Source: Betaproteobacteria bacterium (GTDB lineage Bacteria; Pseudomonadota; Gammaproteobacteria; Burkholderiales; SG8-39). From it: DNA of 9,309 bases. The DNA lies in contig JAFARH010000262.1 of the NCBI GenBank assembly GCA_019245555.1, positions 1 to 9,309 on the forward strand, read 5' to 3'. The notes beneath the pieces are model-generated. The model was not told the DNA's origin, did not search any database, and saw nothing but the letters and a program-made list of their open reading frames with translations. Position 1 is the first letter of the stretch. Every line of letters begins with the position of its first letter. Shown here one piece after another: positions 1 through 5,767 of this stretch. The position numbers and the translations under genes were made by a program.

Positions 1-206
1 TAGGCCCCGAAAGGGGTGCAGCGTCATTTACATCAGCCTCTCCTCCGGGTGTGGCCGCTTCGCCCGGGGGATCCGTCGAAGCGGCTAGCCGAGCGCAAGC
101 CTGCCGGTGGGCGGGCGCGAAGCGAAGCTCAAACCACCAGGCTAAGCATGTAGTCCTGACTGTGTAGGGCTTACGGACGCGGGTTCGATTCCCGCCGCCT
201 CCACCA
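1..206 (+). ncRNA. ssrA: tmRNA (ssrA), 3' part
   Basis: This is the 3' portion of transfer-messenger RNA, which rescues stalled ribosomes with SmpB and tags the nascent peptide for proteolysis. The tRNA-like end is very close to the E. coli sequence: GGCTAAGCATGTAGT at 142-156, GGACGCGGGTTCGA at 175-188, and a T-arm with stem 179-183/191-195. It ends in an encoded CCACCA at 201-206. A perfect 9 bp stem (54-62 with 77-85) and a small GAAA-capped hairpin (5-8 with 13-16) fit the pseudoknot region. The 5' half and the tag reading frame lie before the window. The leading TAG could be the tag stop codon, but this cannot be decided here. The encoded CCA at the 3' end argues for a conventional one-piece tmRNA rather than a permuted two-piece form. 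No U-rich terminator follows: the next gene's stop is 3 bp away on the other strand. Confidence 0.93.
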
Positions 207-209
207 CCT

Positions 210-749
210 TCACCGTTTCGCGGCGAGCTTCGCCTCGTACTCCACCCACTCGTACTGCCGCCCTGCACGGCGGCGGCCCGCTGCGGCGCCGGTGTGCAGC
301 ACGCGGTGACAGGGAACTGCGAACGCAAACCAGCTTCTCGAGCAGGCTTGGGCCACGGCGCGGATCGCCTTCGGCGCGCCGATCGCTGCGGCGATTTTGC
401 TGTAAGTCGAGGTCTCGCCGAAGGGGATCCGGCGTACCTCATTCCACACGCGCCGCTGCAACTCCGTGCCTCGGATATCGAGGGGAAGCGGAAAAGGACG
501 GAAAGGGGCCGCGATATACCTGGCGACTCTCGTCACGAGCGTTTTGCTGCTCCGCTCATCGCGAAGCAGCTTCGCCTTGGGAAACCGCTCTCCGATGTCG
601 CGGACCAGGTGCGAGTGCTTCTCCCGCACCATGATCGAGACGATCCCGCGTTCGCTCGAAGCCACGAGCAGCGCTCCAAGCGCGCAGCGGCCGGTGCCGT
701 AGCGGATCGCTTCCGGCGCTCTTCGGGTAAGCGGGCCGTCTCTAAACAA
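210..749 (-). CDS. Ada/Ogt-type methylated-DNA--protein-cysteine methyltransferase domain, possibly N-terminally truncated
   Basis: This is a suicide repair protein that moves an alkyl group from O6-alkylguanine to its own cysteine. Residues about 15-85 resemble the RNase-H-like N-domain (RYGTG...GALLVASSERG). The C-domain has RGTELQRRVW (93-102), the helix with Tyr116 (TSTYSKIAAAIGAPKAIRAV, Arg130) and the active site PCHRV (146-150, Cys147). Two points are atypical. The Asn usually found shortly before PCHRV is absent (ACSRSWFAFAV). The usual GYRWG-x-x-RK tail is replaced by a different sequence ending YEWVEYEAKLAAKR. The only start in this frame after the preceding stop at 771-773 is TTG at 749, with no clear ribosome-binding site. 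The opening residues read like the linker before the alkyltransferase domain of full-length Ada. The domain assignment is strong, but the start and the activity are uncertain. It lies 21 bp behind the TctC gene and converges with ssrA. Confidence 0.82.
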   Translation of the reverse strand: MFRDGPLTRRAPEAIRYGTGRCALGALLVASSERGIVSIMVREKHSHLVRDIGERFPKAKLLRDERSSKTLVTRVARYIAAPFRPFPLPLDIRGTELQRRVWNEVRRIPFGETSTYSKIAAAIGAPKAIRAVAQACSRSWFAFAVPCHRVLHTGAAAGRRRAGRQYEWVEYEAKLAAKR

Positions 750-770
750 TTGCTGTACGAACTCGCGTGC

Positions 771-1727
771 TTATTCCGCTTTGATCCCGGCCGCCTGGGC
801 AATACGTGTGAACTTGGCGATCTCGCTCTTGATGTGAGCCGAAACCTGCTCCGGCGTGCTCGAGTAGACGGTCAAGCCTTGTGCGCCGAGTGTGGACTTG
901 ACGTCGTCACGCCCAAGGACCTTCACGGCCTCGGTGTTCAGCTGCTTGATGATCGAGGCCGGAGTGCCAGCGGGAGCGACGAGCGCGAACCAGGAGAGGA
1001 TCTCGAATCCCGGCAGGCCGGCTTCAGCTAGCGTCGGTGTCTCGGGGAGATGCGGATTGCGCGAAGCGCTTGTGACCGCGAGCGGCTTGACCTTCCCACC
1101 TTTTAGCTGACCGCCGATGTCGGTGAGGTTGGCGAACATCACGCCGACTTCGCCTGCAACGACCGCAGTGACGCCCGGAGGCGAGCCCTTGTACGGTACG
1201 TGCACGAGGTCGATGCCGGCCATGTTCTTGAGGAGCTCAGCGCAGAACTGGTGCGTGCTGCCGTTCCCGGCTGACGCGTAGTTGATTCTGCCCGGCTGCG
1301 CCTTCGCTAACTTGATCAGCTGATCCACCGTGCCGACCGGCATCGTCGGATTGACGATCAGCACGTACGGAACGCTCGCCACCATGCTGATCGGCGCGAA
1401 ATCGTTGACCGCGTCATAGGGCAGCTTCGGATAGAGCGCCGGGTTCGAGCCGTGCGTGGAGTTGTTTGCCATGAAGAGCGCATAGCCGTCGGGCGCGGAG
1501 TGCGCGGCCGCCTCCGTGCCGAGGACGCCGCCGGCACCGGGCTTCGCTTCGATCACGACCGGTTGGCCGAGCGCTTCGGAGAGGCGATTGCCAACGACAC
1601 GGCTGATCACGTCGGTCGCGCTGCCCGGCGCCTGCGCGATCAAGATGCGGATCGGCTTGGTCGGATAGGTCTGCGCAAACGCGGACGTCGCGGCGAGCAG
1701 TAGTAGAACAAAAATGCCCTTCCTCAT
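771..1727 (-). CDS. Bug/TctC-family tripartite tricarboxylate transporter substrate-binding protein
   Basis: This is a periplasmic solute-binding protein of the Bug (TctC) family, 318 residues and full length for the family. Residues 1-18 form a signal peptide ending AFA before QTYP. Family hallmarks follow in order: YPTKPIRILIAQAPGSATDV (21-40), KPGAGGVLGTEAAA, APDGYALFMAN, NPALYPKLPYD and VPYKGSPPGVTAVVAGEV. The start is supported by GGAGGA a few bases upstream, placed in the 12 bp gap after the amidohydrolase stop, so the two genes very likely share an mRNA. Bug proteins bind small carboxylates or similar ligands. The membrane partners TctA and TctB are not in the window, and many family members are orphans like this one. 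The ligand cannot be read from the sequence. The partner hydrolase suggests the same compound, or its product, is processed in the cytoplasm. Confidence 0.95.
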   Translation of the reverse strand: MRKGIFVLLLLAATSAFAQTYPTKPIRILIAQAPGSATDVISRVVGNRLSEALGQPVVIEAKPGAGGVLGTEAAAHSAPDGYALFMANNSTHGSNPALYPKLPYDAVNDFAPISMVASVPYVLIVNPTMPVGTVDQLIKLAKAQPGRINYASAGNGSTHQFCAELLKNMAGIDLVHVPYKGSPPGVTAVVAGEVGVMFANLTDIGGQLKGGKVKPLAVTSASRNPHLPETPTLAEAGLPGFEILSWFALVAPAGTPASIIKQLNTEAVKVLGRDDVKSTLGAQGLTVYSSTPEQVSAHIKSEIAKFTRIAQAAGIKAE

Positions 1728-1739
1728 CTCTTCCTCCGT

Positions 1740-2588
1740 TTATTTCTTCTTCGGCGACCAGCCGTACGCCTTCGCGCACGCGCCCCCCATCAGCATCGCG
1801 CGTTCACTGTCGCTCAACCGCTTCGTCTCGAGGAACGGCTTGGTCGCCTGTTCGTAGTTGACGACTGCGAAAGCGCGGGTCCAATCGGTACCCCACAGGC
1901 AACGCTCGAATCCCCAAGCGTCGAACACACGCTGGAGCGGATCCCAGATATCCGGGAACGGATACGGCTTCTTCGCCAGCGTGCAGGCGCCGCTCACCTT
2001 GATCACCACGTTCGGCCGCTTGGCGATCGCCAGCACCTTCGGCAAGTCAGCCCACGGCTCCGGCGGTGCGGGCGGCACGTGCGGCTGCAGGATGCCGAGG
2101 TGATCGAGGATGAATCGCACGTCCGGATGCCGATCGATGATGGCCGTGCCGACGTCGAGGTTGCCCCAGCAGAGCATGTTGACCGGCAAGTCGTAGCGCA
2201 CGGCCGCTCGCATGATGCGGTCGAATCCCGGATCGCTAGGCGAGCGGTCCCGGCCCGGCTCCTTCGTCGGCATGATGCGAATGCCGACCGCGCCGGGCGT
2301 CTTCTTCCACTGCGCGATGACGTCTGCCACTGCGGGATCGTCCGGATCCACTGGTTTGACGATGGCGAACCGCCCCGGGTGCTTGCGCTGCACCTCTATG
2401 GCGTAGCTTGCGTCGTAGCGGTAGAGAGAAAAGGCGGATATGAAGATCGCACCGTCGATGCCTAGCTTGTCCATCTCCGCCACCGTCTCGTCACCGGTTG
2501 CGCTTCGCGGCCAGTTGTCGCGGGGGCTTTGCCAGGGACGTTTCGGGGTGTTGGCCTCGTAGGCGTGAATCTGGGAATCGATGATCAT
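1740..2588 (-). CDS. Amidohydrolase-family (Amidohydro_2, COG3618-like) metal-dependent hydrolase
   Basis: This is a 282-residue TIM-barrel hydrolase of the amidohydrolase_2 group, which includes lactonases, 2-pyrone-4,6-dicarboxylate hydrolase and decarboxylases of the ACMSD type. Visible elements are the N-terminal strand MIIDSQIHAYEAN (1-13), RFILDHLGI with His163, and LWGTDWTRAF with Asp235, the usual catalytic aspartate. The first metal motif is D-x-Q-x-H (Asp4, Gln6, His8) instead of D-x-H-x-H. From memory, several relatives with the IHAYE...RPW signature share this, so it may be a subfamily feature rather than a defect. The protein has no signal peptide and should be cytoplasmic. Its stop is 12 bp before the TctC start, which supports an uptake-plus-hydrolysis unit. 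The ATG at 2588 gives a natural family N-terminus, but the Shine-Dalgarno is weak. The substrate is unknown; a lactone or cyclic carboxylate is an inference from the family. Confidence 0.9.
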   Translation of the reverse strand: MIIDSQIHAYEANTPKRPWQSPRDNWPRSATGDETVAEMDKLGIDGAIFISAFSLYRYDASYAIEVQRKHPGRFAIVKPVDPDDPAVADVIAQWKKTPGAVGIRIMPTKEPGRDRSPSDPGFDRIMRAAVRYDLPVNMLCWGNLDVGTAIIDRHPDVRFILDHLGILQPHVPPAPPEPWADLPKVLAIAKRPNVVIKVSGACTLAKKPYPFPDIWDPLQRVFDAWGFERCLWGTDWTRAFAVVNYEQATKPFLETKRLSDSERAMLMGGACAKAYGWSPKKK

Positions 2589-2621
2589 GGCTGGTTGGCG
2601 TTCCGGGTGGCGACAGTGTGA

Positions 2622-2649
2622 AGTATGCCCGCTACTTCCTTCAGGTCAC
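2622..2649 (-). promoter_or_regulatory. Candidate sigma70-type promoter for the amidohydrolase-tctC operon
   Basis: On the minus strand, GTGACC (2649-2644) and CATACT (2627-2622) are separated by 16 bp. Each matches four of six consensus positions. They would place the start of transcription about 25 bp before the amidohydrolase ATG. The match is weak and is proposed mainly because of its position. A perfect inverted repeat lies immediately upstream. Confidence 0.3.
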
Positions 2650-2653
2650 GGCA

Positions 2654-2675
2654 ACGGCGACCCAGCCGTCGCCGT
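2654..2675. repeat. Perfect 8 bp inverted repeat in the divergent intergenic region
   Basis: ACGGCGAC (2654-2661) and GTCGCCGT (2668-2675) are perfect reverse complements around a 6 bp spacer, CCAGCC. The repeat sits in the 147 bp gap between the divergently transcribed amidohydrolase and receiver genes. It is just upstream of the candidate minus-strand promoter. It could be an operator for a dimeric regulator or an RNA hairpin in the plus-strand leader. No regulator gene adjoins it, and chance formation in GC-rich DNA is possible. Confidence 0.4.
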
Positions 2676-2735
2676 CCGGCCTCAGGGATTCACTGATGGC
2701 CTGCGCTACGGACTCCCCTTATCGTCCTGTCCACC

Positions 2736-3098
2736 ATGACTCCCAGCGTGCTCCTCGTAGATGCCGACGGCGAAGCGGTCAATACGCTCGCCTCGCTCCT
2801 GAGCGAAGTCGGCTGCCGCGTTTCTTCCACGCTTGATCCACGGCTCGCGTTGGCGTTCGCCAGGATGTGCAAGCCGGATATCGCTTTCATCGGACTTCGC
2901 ATGCCGCACATGACCGGCTCCTATCTCGCCTCGATGTTGCGTGAAGAAAAGGCGCTCGACGACTGCGCGCTAGTTGCACTCTCCAAGCCGGGAAGCGGGC
3001 ACGGGTGGCTGAGCGTGCGGGCGGACTTCGAAGGCATCCTGAGCAAGACCGCGACACTGGACGAAGTCACCGCGGCCGTAGAGGTCTTCGCGGGCTGA
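2736..3098 (+). CDS. Stand-alone CheY-like receiver domain without the phospho-acceptor aspartate
   Basis: This 120-residue protein is a single response-regulator receiver domain with no output domain. The fold signature is clear. Strand 1 is SVLLVDADGEA (4-14), and helix 1 ends in LLSEVGCRV. PDIAFIGLRMPHMTG (47-61) matches the usual PD-hydrophobic-LD-LRMPGMDG block. ALVALS (78-83) carries the Thr/Ser switch position, and LSK (102-104) carries the conserved lysine. In the phospho-site block the aspartate is replaced by glycine (Gly53), and the N-terminal acidic pair is reduced to Asp9-Ala10. It is therefore a pseudo-receiver that should not be phosphorylated in the normal way, and it probably acts through protein contacts. 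No kinase or DNA-binding gene adjoins it. The ATG at 2736 gives a proper first strand, but no good Shine-Dalgarno precedes it, so the message may be leaderless or weakly translated. Confidence 0.82.
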   Translation: MTPSVLLVDADGEAVNTLASLLSEVGCRVSSTLDPRLALAFARMCKPDIAFIGLRMPHMTGSYLASMLREEKALDDCALVALSKPGSGHGWLSVRADFEGILSKTATLDEVTAAVEVFAG

Positions 3099-3122
3099 CC
3101 GCTCGGAAGAAGCGCAAAAGAA

Positions 3123-3156
3123 AAGCCCGGACTGGCGTTCGCCTATTTCCGGGCTT
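3123..3156. terminator. Candidate intrinsic terminator hairpin after the receiver gene
   Basis: AAGCCCGG (3123-3130) pairs perfectly with CCGGGCTT (3149-3156). A smaller GGCG/CGCC hairpin (3134-3137, 3140-3143) lies inside the loop. It starts 24 bp after the receiver stop codon. Read on the plus strand it lacks a T-run. Read on the minus strand it is followed by TTTTCTTTT, so as a classical terminator it fits minus-strand transcripts better. It may work in both directions. Confidence 0.5.
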
Positions 3157-3201
3157 GGTGTCTCAGATCCCGAGGAGGAGGTGAAACGAGACGGCGCCAA
3201 G
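3154..3201 (+). other. Hairpin with an orphan anti-16S (Shine-Dalgarno-like) loop upstream of SelO
   Basis: CTTGG and GTCTC (3154-3158, 3160-3164) can pair with GAGAC and CCAAG (3188-3192, 3197-3201) around a small internal loop. The 23-base apical loop is purine-rich and contains AGGAGGTGA (3176-3184), a 9-base complement of the usual 3' end of 16S rRNA. No ATG gene starts at the proper distance behind it. A GTG at 3181 opens only a 24-codon arginine-rich frame. The role is unknown: it could be a ribosome standby or regulatory site, a leader peptide signal, or a relic. The rest of the 221 bp gap between the receiver and SelO shows no further gene. Confidence 0.35.
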
Positions 3202-3319
3202 TTACGCGCTCGCTCGCAAGCCCGCCGTGGCATATGTCGCGGGGCCGAGGGGTAGCGGACCACCGGGGCTCGTCGATGGACGGACGGCATCCCGGGGTGT
3301 GACTTTCGCCCAGGAGATA

Positions 3320-4870
3320 ATGCGGACTGTGAGAACTGCTACCAGACGCCAGCCTGCGCTTGTCGACCTCGCGCAGGCGCGATTCGAGAACACGTTCGTG
3401 CGCGACCTGCCGGCTGATCCGGTGCGTATCAACATCCCGCGTCCGGTCAGCAACGCCGCCTATACGCGCGTCGAACCCACGCCGGTGGCTGCGCCAAAGC
3501 TCCTCGCCTGGTCAGACGCTCTGGGCGAGTTCCTTGGGCTGTCGCGCCCAAGCGCAACGTCGGTCGAAGTGCTGGGCGGAAATCGAGTGCTCGCCGGCAT
3601 GGAGCCCTACGCGGCGCGCTATGGCGGTCACCAGTTCGGCCACTGGGCCGGACAGCTCGGCGACGGCCGCGCGATCACGCTCGCGGAAATCATCGCCACC
3701 GACGGCTCACGGCAGGATCTGCAGCTGAAAGGCGCGGGCAAGACGCCCTACTCTCGCACCGCGGACGGCCGCGCCGTGCTGCGCTCGTCCTTGCGCGAAT
3801 TCGCGTGCAGCGAAGCGATGTTCCATCTTGGCGTTCCGACGACGCGGGCGCTCTGCCTCATCGGCACCGGCGATCCCGTGGTCCGCGACATGTTCTACGA
3901 CGGGCATCCGGCGCCCGAGCCCGGCGCAATCGTGTGCCGCGTGGCACCTACGTTCGTGCGCCTCGGCAATTTCCAGATCCTCACCGCGAACGGTGAGATC
4001 GACGCGCTGAAGCGCCTCGCCGACTACGTGATCCGCGAGCACTTTGCCGGATTCAGCTATGCGGCCTGGTACCAGGAAGTCTGCCGCCGCACCGCGCTTC
4101 TCATGGTGGACTGGATGCGGCTCGGCTTCGTCCACGGCGTGATGAACACCGACAACCTGTCGATCCTCGGCGTAACGATCGACTACGGACCGTACGGCTG
4201 GCTCGAGGGCTACGACCCGATGTGGACGCCGAATACGACCGACGCGCAGGGACGCCGATATTGCTACGGCAACCAGCCGGGCATCGCGCAATGGAACCTG
4301 GCGCGGCTCGCGGAGGCTCTGTTGCCGATCATCGAGCGCGAAAAGCTCGAGGAAGGGCTCAACCTCTATGCCGACACGTTTAACGACGCGTGGCGCAGCG
4401 CACTCGCGCAGAAGCTCGGGCTCGAATCGCCGGACGAGGAGCTCGCTGCGGAAGTCCTGGATGCGCTAGCCGAGAGCGAGACCGATTTCACCCTCTTCTT
4501 CCGGAAGCTTGCGCATGTGCCGCTTGCTGGCAGCGACAACGAGTTGCTTGCCCCCCTGCGCCCCGCCTTTTATGCCGTTGATGCACCGCACGAAAAGCTC
4601 GTGGCCTGGCTGCTCCGCTATGTGAAAAGGGTCGCGGCCGATCGCGCGGCGCGCATGGATCGCGTCAACCCGAAGTACGTTTTCCGCAACTACCTCGCCC
4701 AGCAAGCCATCGACGCCATGGCGGCTGGCGACGCGTCCGCGCTGGATCGGCTCATGCGGGTGCTCGCGCGCCCCTACGACGAGCAACCGGAATCTGAGGA
4801 ATTTGCCGCACGGCGGCCCGAATGGGCCCGTCACAAGGCGGGCTGTTCTGCGCTATCGTGTAGCTCATGA
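3320..4870 (+). CDS. selO: Protein adenylyltransferase SelO (YdiU/UPF0061 family)
   Basis: SelO is a pseudokinase-fold enzyme that transfers AMP from ATP to Ser, Thr or Tyr of target proteins and is linked to the oxidative stress response. Numbering from the ATG at 3320 (516 residues): the N-terminal FENTFVRDLPADP (about 22-34), RYGGHQFGHWAGQLGDGRA (100-118), and LKGAGKTPYSRTADGRAVLRS starting at 136 (Lys137 is the ATP-contacting lysine). In HGVMNTDNLSILGVTIDYGPYGWLE, Asp278, Asn279 and Asp288 match the catalytic/metal residues Asp252, Asn253 and Asp262 of the Pseudomonas enzyme. The end is SCSS, whose Cys514 aligns with the redox Cys of E. coli SelO and with selenocysteine in eukaryotes. An open frame extends back to a GTG at 3227 but lacks a ribosome site and adds non-conserved residues. 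AGGAG (3312-3316) lies 3 bp before the ATG at 3320, and a GTG at 3329 is the alternative start. The stop overlaps the next start (ATGA). Confidence 0.96.
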   Translation: MRTVRTATRRQPALVDLAQARFENTFVRDLPADPVRINIPRPVSNAAYTRVEPTPVAAPKLLAWSDALGEFLGLSRPSATSVEVLGGNRVLAGMEPYAARYGGHQFGHWAGQLGDGRAITLAEIIATDGSRQDLQLKGAGKTPYSRTADGRAVLRSSLREFACSEAMFHLGVPTTRALCLIGTGDPVVRDMFYDGHPAPEPGAIVCRVAPTFVRLGNFQILTANGEIDALKRLADYVIREHFAGFSYAAWYQEVCRRTALLMVDWMRLGFVHGVMNTDNLSILGVTIDYGPYGWLEGYDPMWTPNTTDAQGRRYCYGNQPGIAQWNLARLAEALLPIIEREKLEEGLNLYADTFNDAWRSALAQKLGLESPDEELAAEVLDALAESETDFTLFFRKLAHVPLAGSDNELLAPLRPAFYAVDAPHEKLVAWLLRYVKRVAADRAARMDRVNPKYVFRNYLAQQAIDAMAAGDASALDRLMRVLARPYDEQPESEEFAARRPEWARHKAGCSALSCSS

Positions 4871-5694
4871 GCCTGCGCTCATATCTCGTAATCGCCGCCA
4901 TGGCCGCCGCTCCGGCGATCGCGCAGCAACAGCAGGGCGCGCCGCAGAAGACGACGGAGCAGCAAGCGCGCTCATACGTCGCGAGCGCCTTCATCACTGG
5001 GGCAGCACCCGTGATCATGAGCGACAAAGTGATCGTGTCGCCCTCGCTGCGGCAGCATCTGGGTCTCGGACCCGATGCTGACGGCGCAGCCGTCTACAAG
5101 GCGGTGATGAACATCACTGGCGGCAAGCAGGTGACGGTGCGCCGCGCGGCTGCGGACGAAATCTCGGCTTCCGAGGCGCCGGCACCGGTTTCCCAGCAAC
5201 CGATATTCGCAGTGGAGGCCGGGAATTCAACGCTGATCGTTCAGTACGACCTCGGGCACGACAACATTTCCTTCGTCGGACTACCCGGCGCCGTAGCGAC
5301 CGCCGCCCCGGTGATGGCGCCGGTACCTCCGGAGAAGGTGGCTGATACGCCGACGGTAGTCCCGACGGCTGCGCCGGCTGTCGCAGCCACTGGCACTGTT
5401 GCCGCGACTACCGGAACAGTTGTGGAGAAGACACCGCCGCCCCCGCCATCAGCACCCGTTGACGCGCCTAAACCCGCGCCGATGCCTGAGCAGAAGCCAC
5501 TCCAAGTCGTCGAGCCTTCCATCCCGCGTGCCACCAAGCCGGCGCCCGCCGTGGCAGTCGCCCCTCGTCCGGCGCAGCCGGTAATGATGATGCAGGAGCC
5601 GAAGCTCCCGCCGCTCAAGCCGAACGGCCCGTGCGTGATCAAGCCGGTGATGTCCGACCAGGACCTGGTGAACTGCGGCGCAACGCCGCGCTGA
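4867..5694 (+). CDS. Secreted proline/alanine-rich protein of unknown function
   Basis: I do not recognise the family. This 275-residue protein starts with a short signal peptide (MSLRSYLVIAAMAAAPAIA, cleavage after about residue 19) followed by a Gln-rich stretch. Residues about 30-135 look like a small folded domain (SAFITGAAPVIMSDKVIVSP; TLIVQYDLGHDNISFVGLPG near its end). Residues about 140-250 are a low-complexity Pro/Ala/Val/Thr linker, as in proteins that span the periplasm or cell wall. The last 25 residues contain the only two cysteines (Cys256, Cys270; CVIKPVMSDQDLVNC), a plausible disulfide after export. The start ATG overlaps the SelO TGA by ATGA, so translation is probably coupled. 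No ribosome site of its own is evident. Export is a confident inference; the function is unknown. Confidence 0.85.
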   Translation: MSLRSYLVIAAMAAAPAIAQQQQGAPQKTTEQQARSYVASAFITGAAPVIMSDKVIVSPSLRQHLGLGPDADGAAVYKAVMNITGGKQVTVRRAAADEISASEAPAPVSQQPIFAVEAGNSTLIVQYDLGHDNISFVGLPGAVATAAPVMAPVPPEKVADTPTVVPTAAPAVAATGTVAATTGTVVEKTPPPPPSAPVDAPKPAPMPEQKPLQVVEPSIPRATKPAPAVAVAPRPAQPVMMMQEPKLPPLKPNGPCVIKPVMSDQDLVNCGATPR

Positions 5695-5711
5695 CGCCGA
5701 AAGTACTAGCT

Positions 5712-5750
5712 TTTAAGGCACGAAAGCTGCAGCACTCCGGTGCCCTTTAA
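5712..5750 (+). other. Imperfect hairpin between the proline-rich protein gene and the EF-hand gene
   Basis: TTTAAGGCAC (about 5712-5721) is nearly complementary to GTGCCCTTTAA (5740-5750), with one bulged base and an 18-base loop that includes the palindrome GCTGCAGC. It lies between two plus-strand genes, 9 bp before the strong GGAGG of the EF-hand gene. It may be a weak terminator for the upstream pair or a leader structure. It has no following T-run. Confidence 0.3.
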
Positions 5751-5767
5751 ACAGCACTGGAGGATTC

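Noticed and set aside
1..206. Possible two-piece (permuted) tmRNA
   Set aside because: The tRNA-like 3' half ends in an encoded CCA and is preceded by pseudoknot-like stems in the normal order. This fits the one-piece form, although the 5' half is not visible.
178..206. Separate tRNA gene, suggested by the T-arm and CCA end
   Set aside because: No anticodon arm or D-arm precedes it. The AAGCATGTAGT segment identifies tmRNA.
294..1031. 245-codon plus-strand open frame
   Set aside because: It is antisense to the alkyltransferase and TctC genes. The composition is Arg/Asp-rich without motifs, and there is no ribosome site.
3227..3319. Upstream 31-codon extension of SelO from a GTG
   Set aside because: The residues do not resemble SelO N-termini and no Shine-Dalgarno precedes 3227, while AGGAG lies directly before ATG 3320.
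5340..5600. Repetitive GCC/CCG-rich tract as a tandem repeat
   Set aside because: It reflects Pro/Ala/Val codons in the linker. No unit repeats with fixed length.
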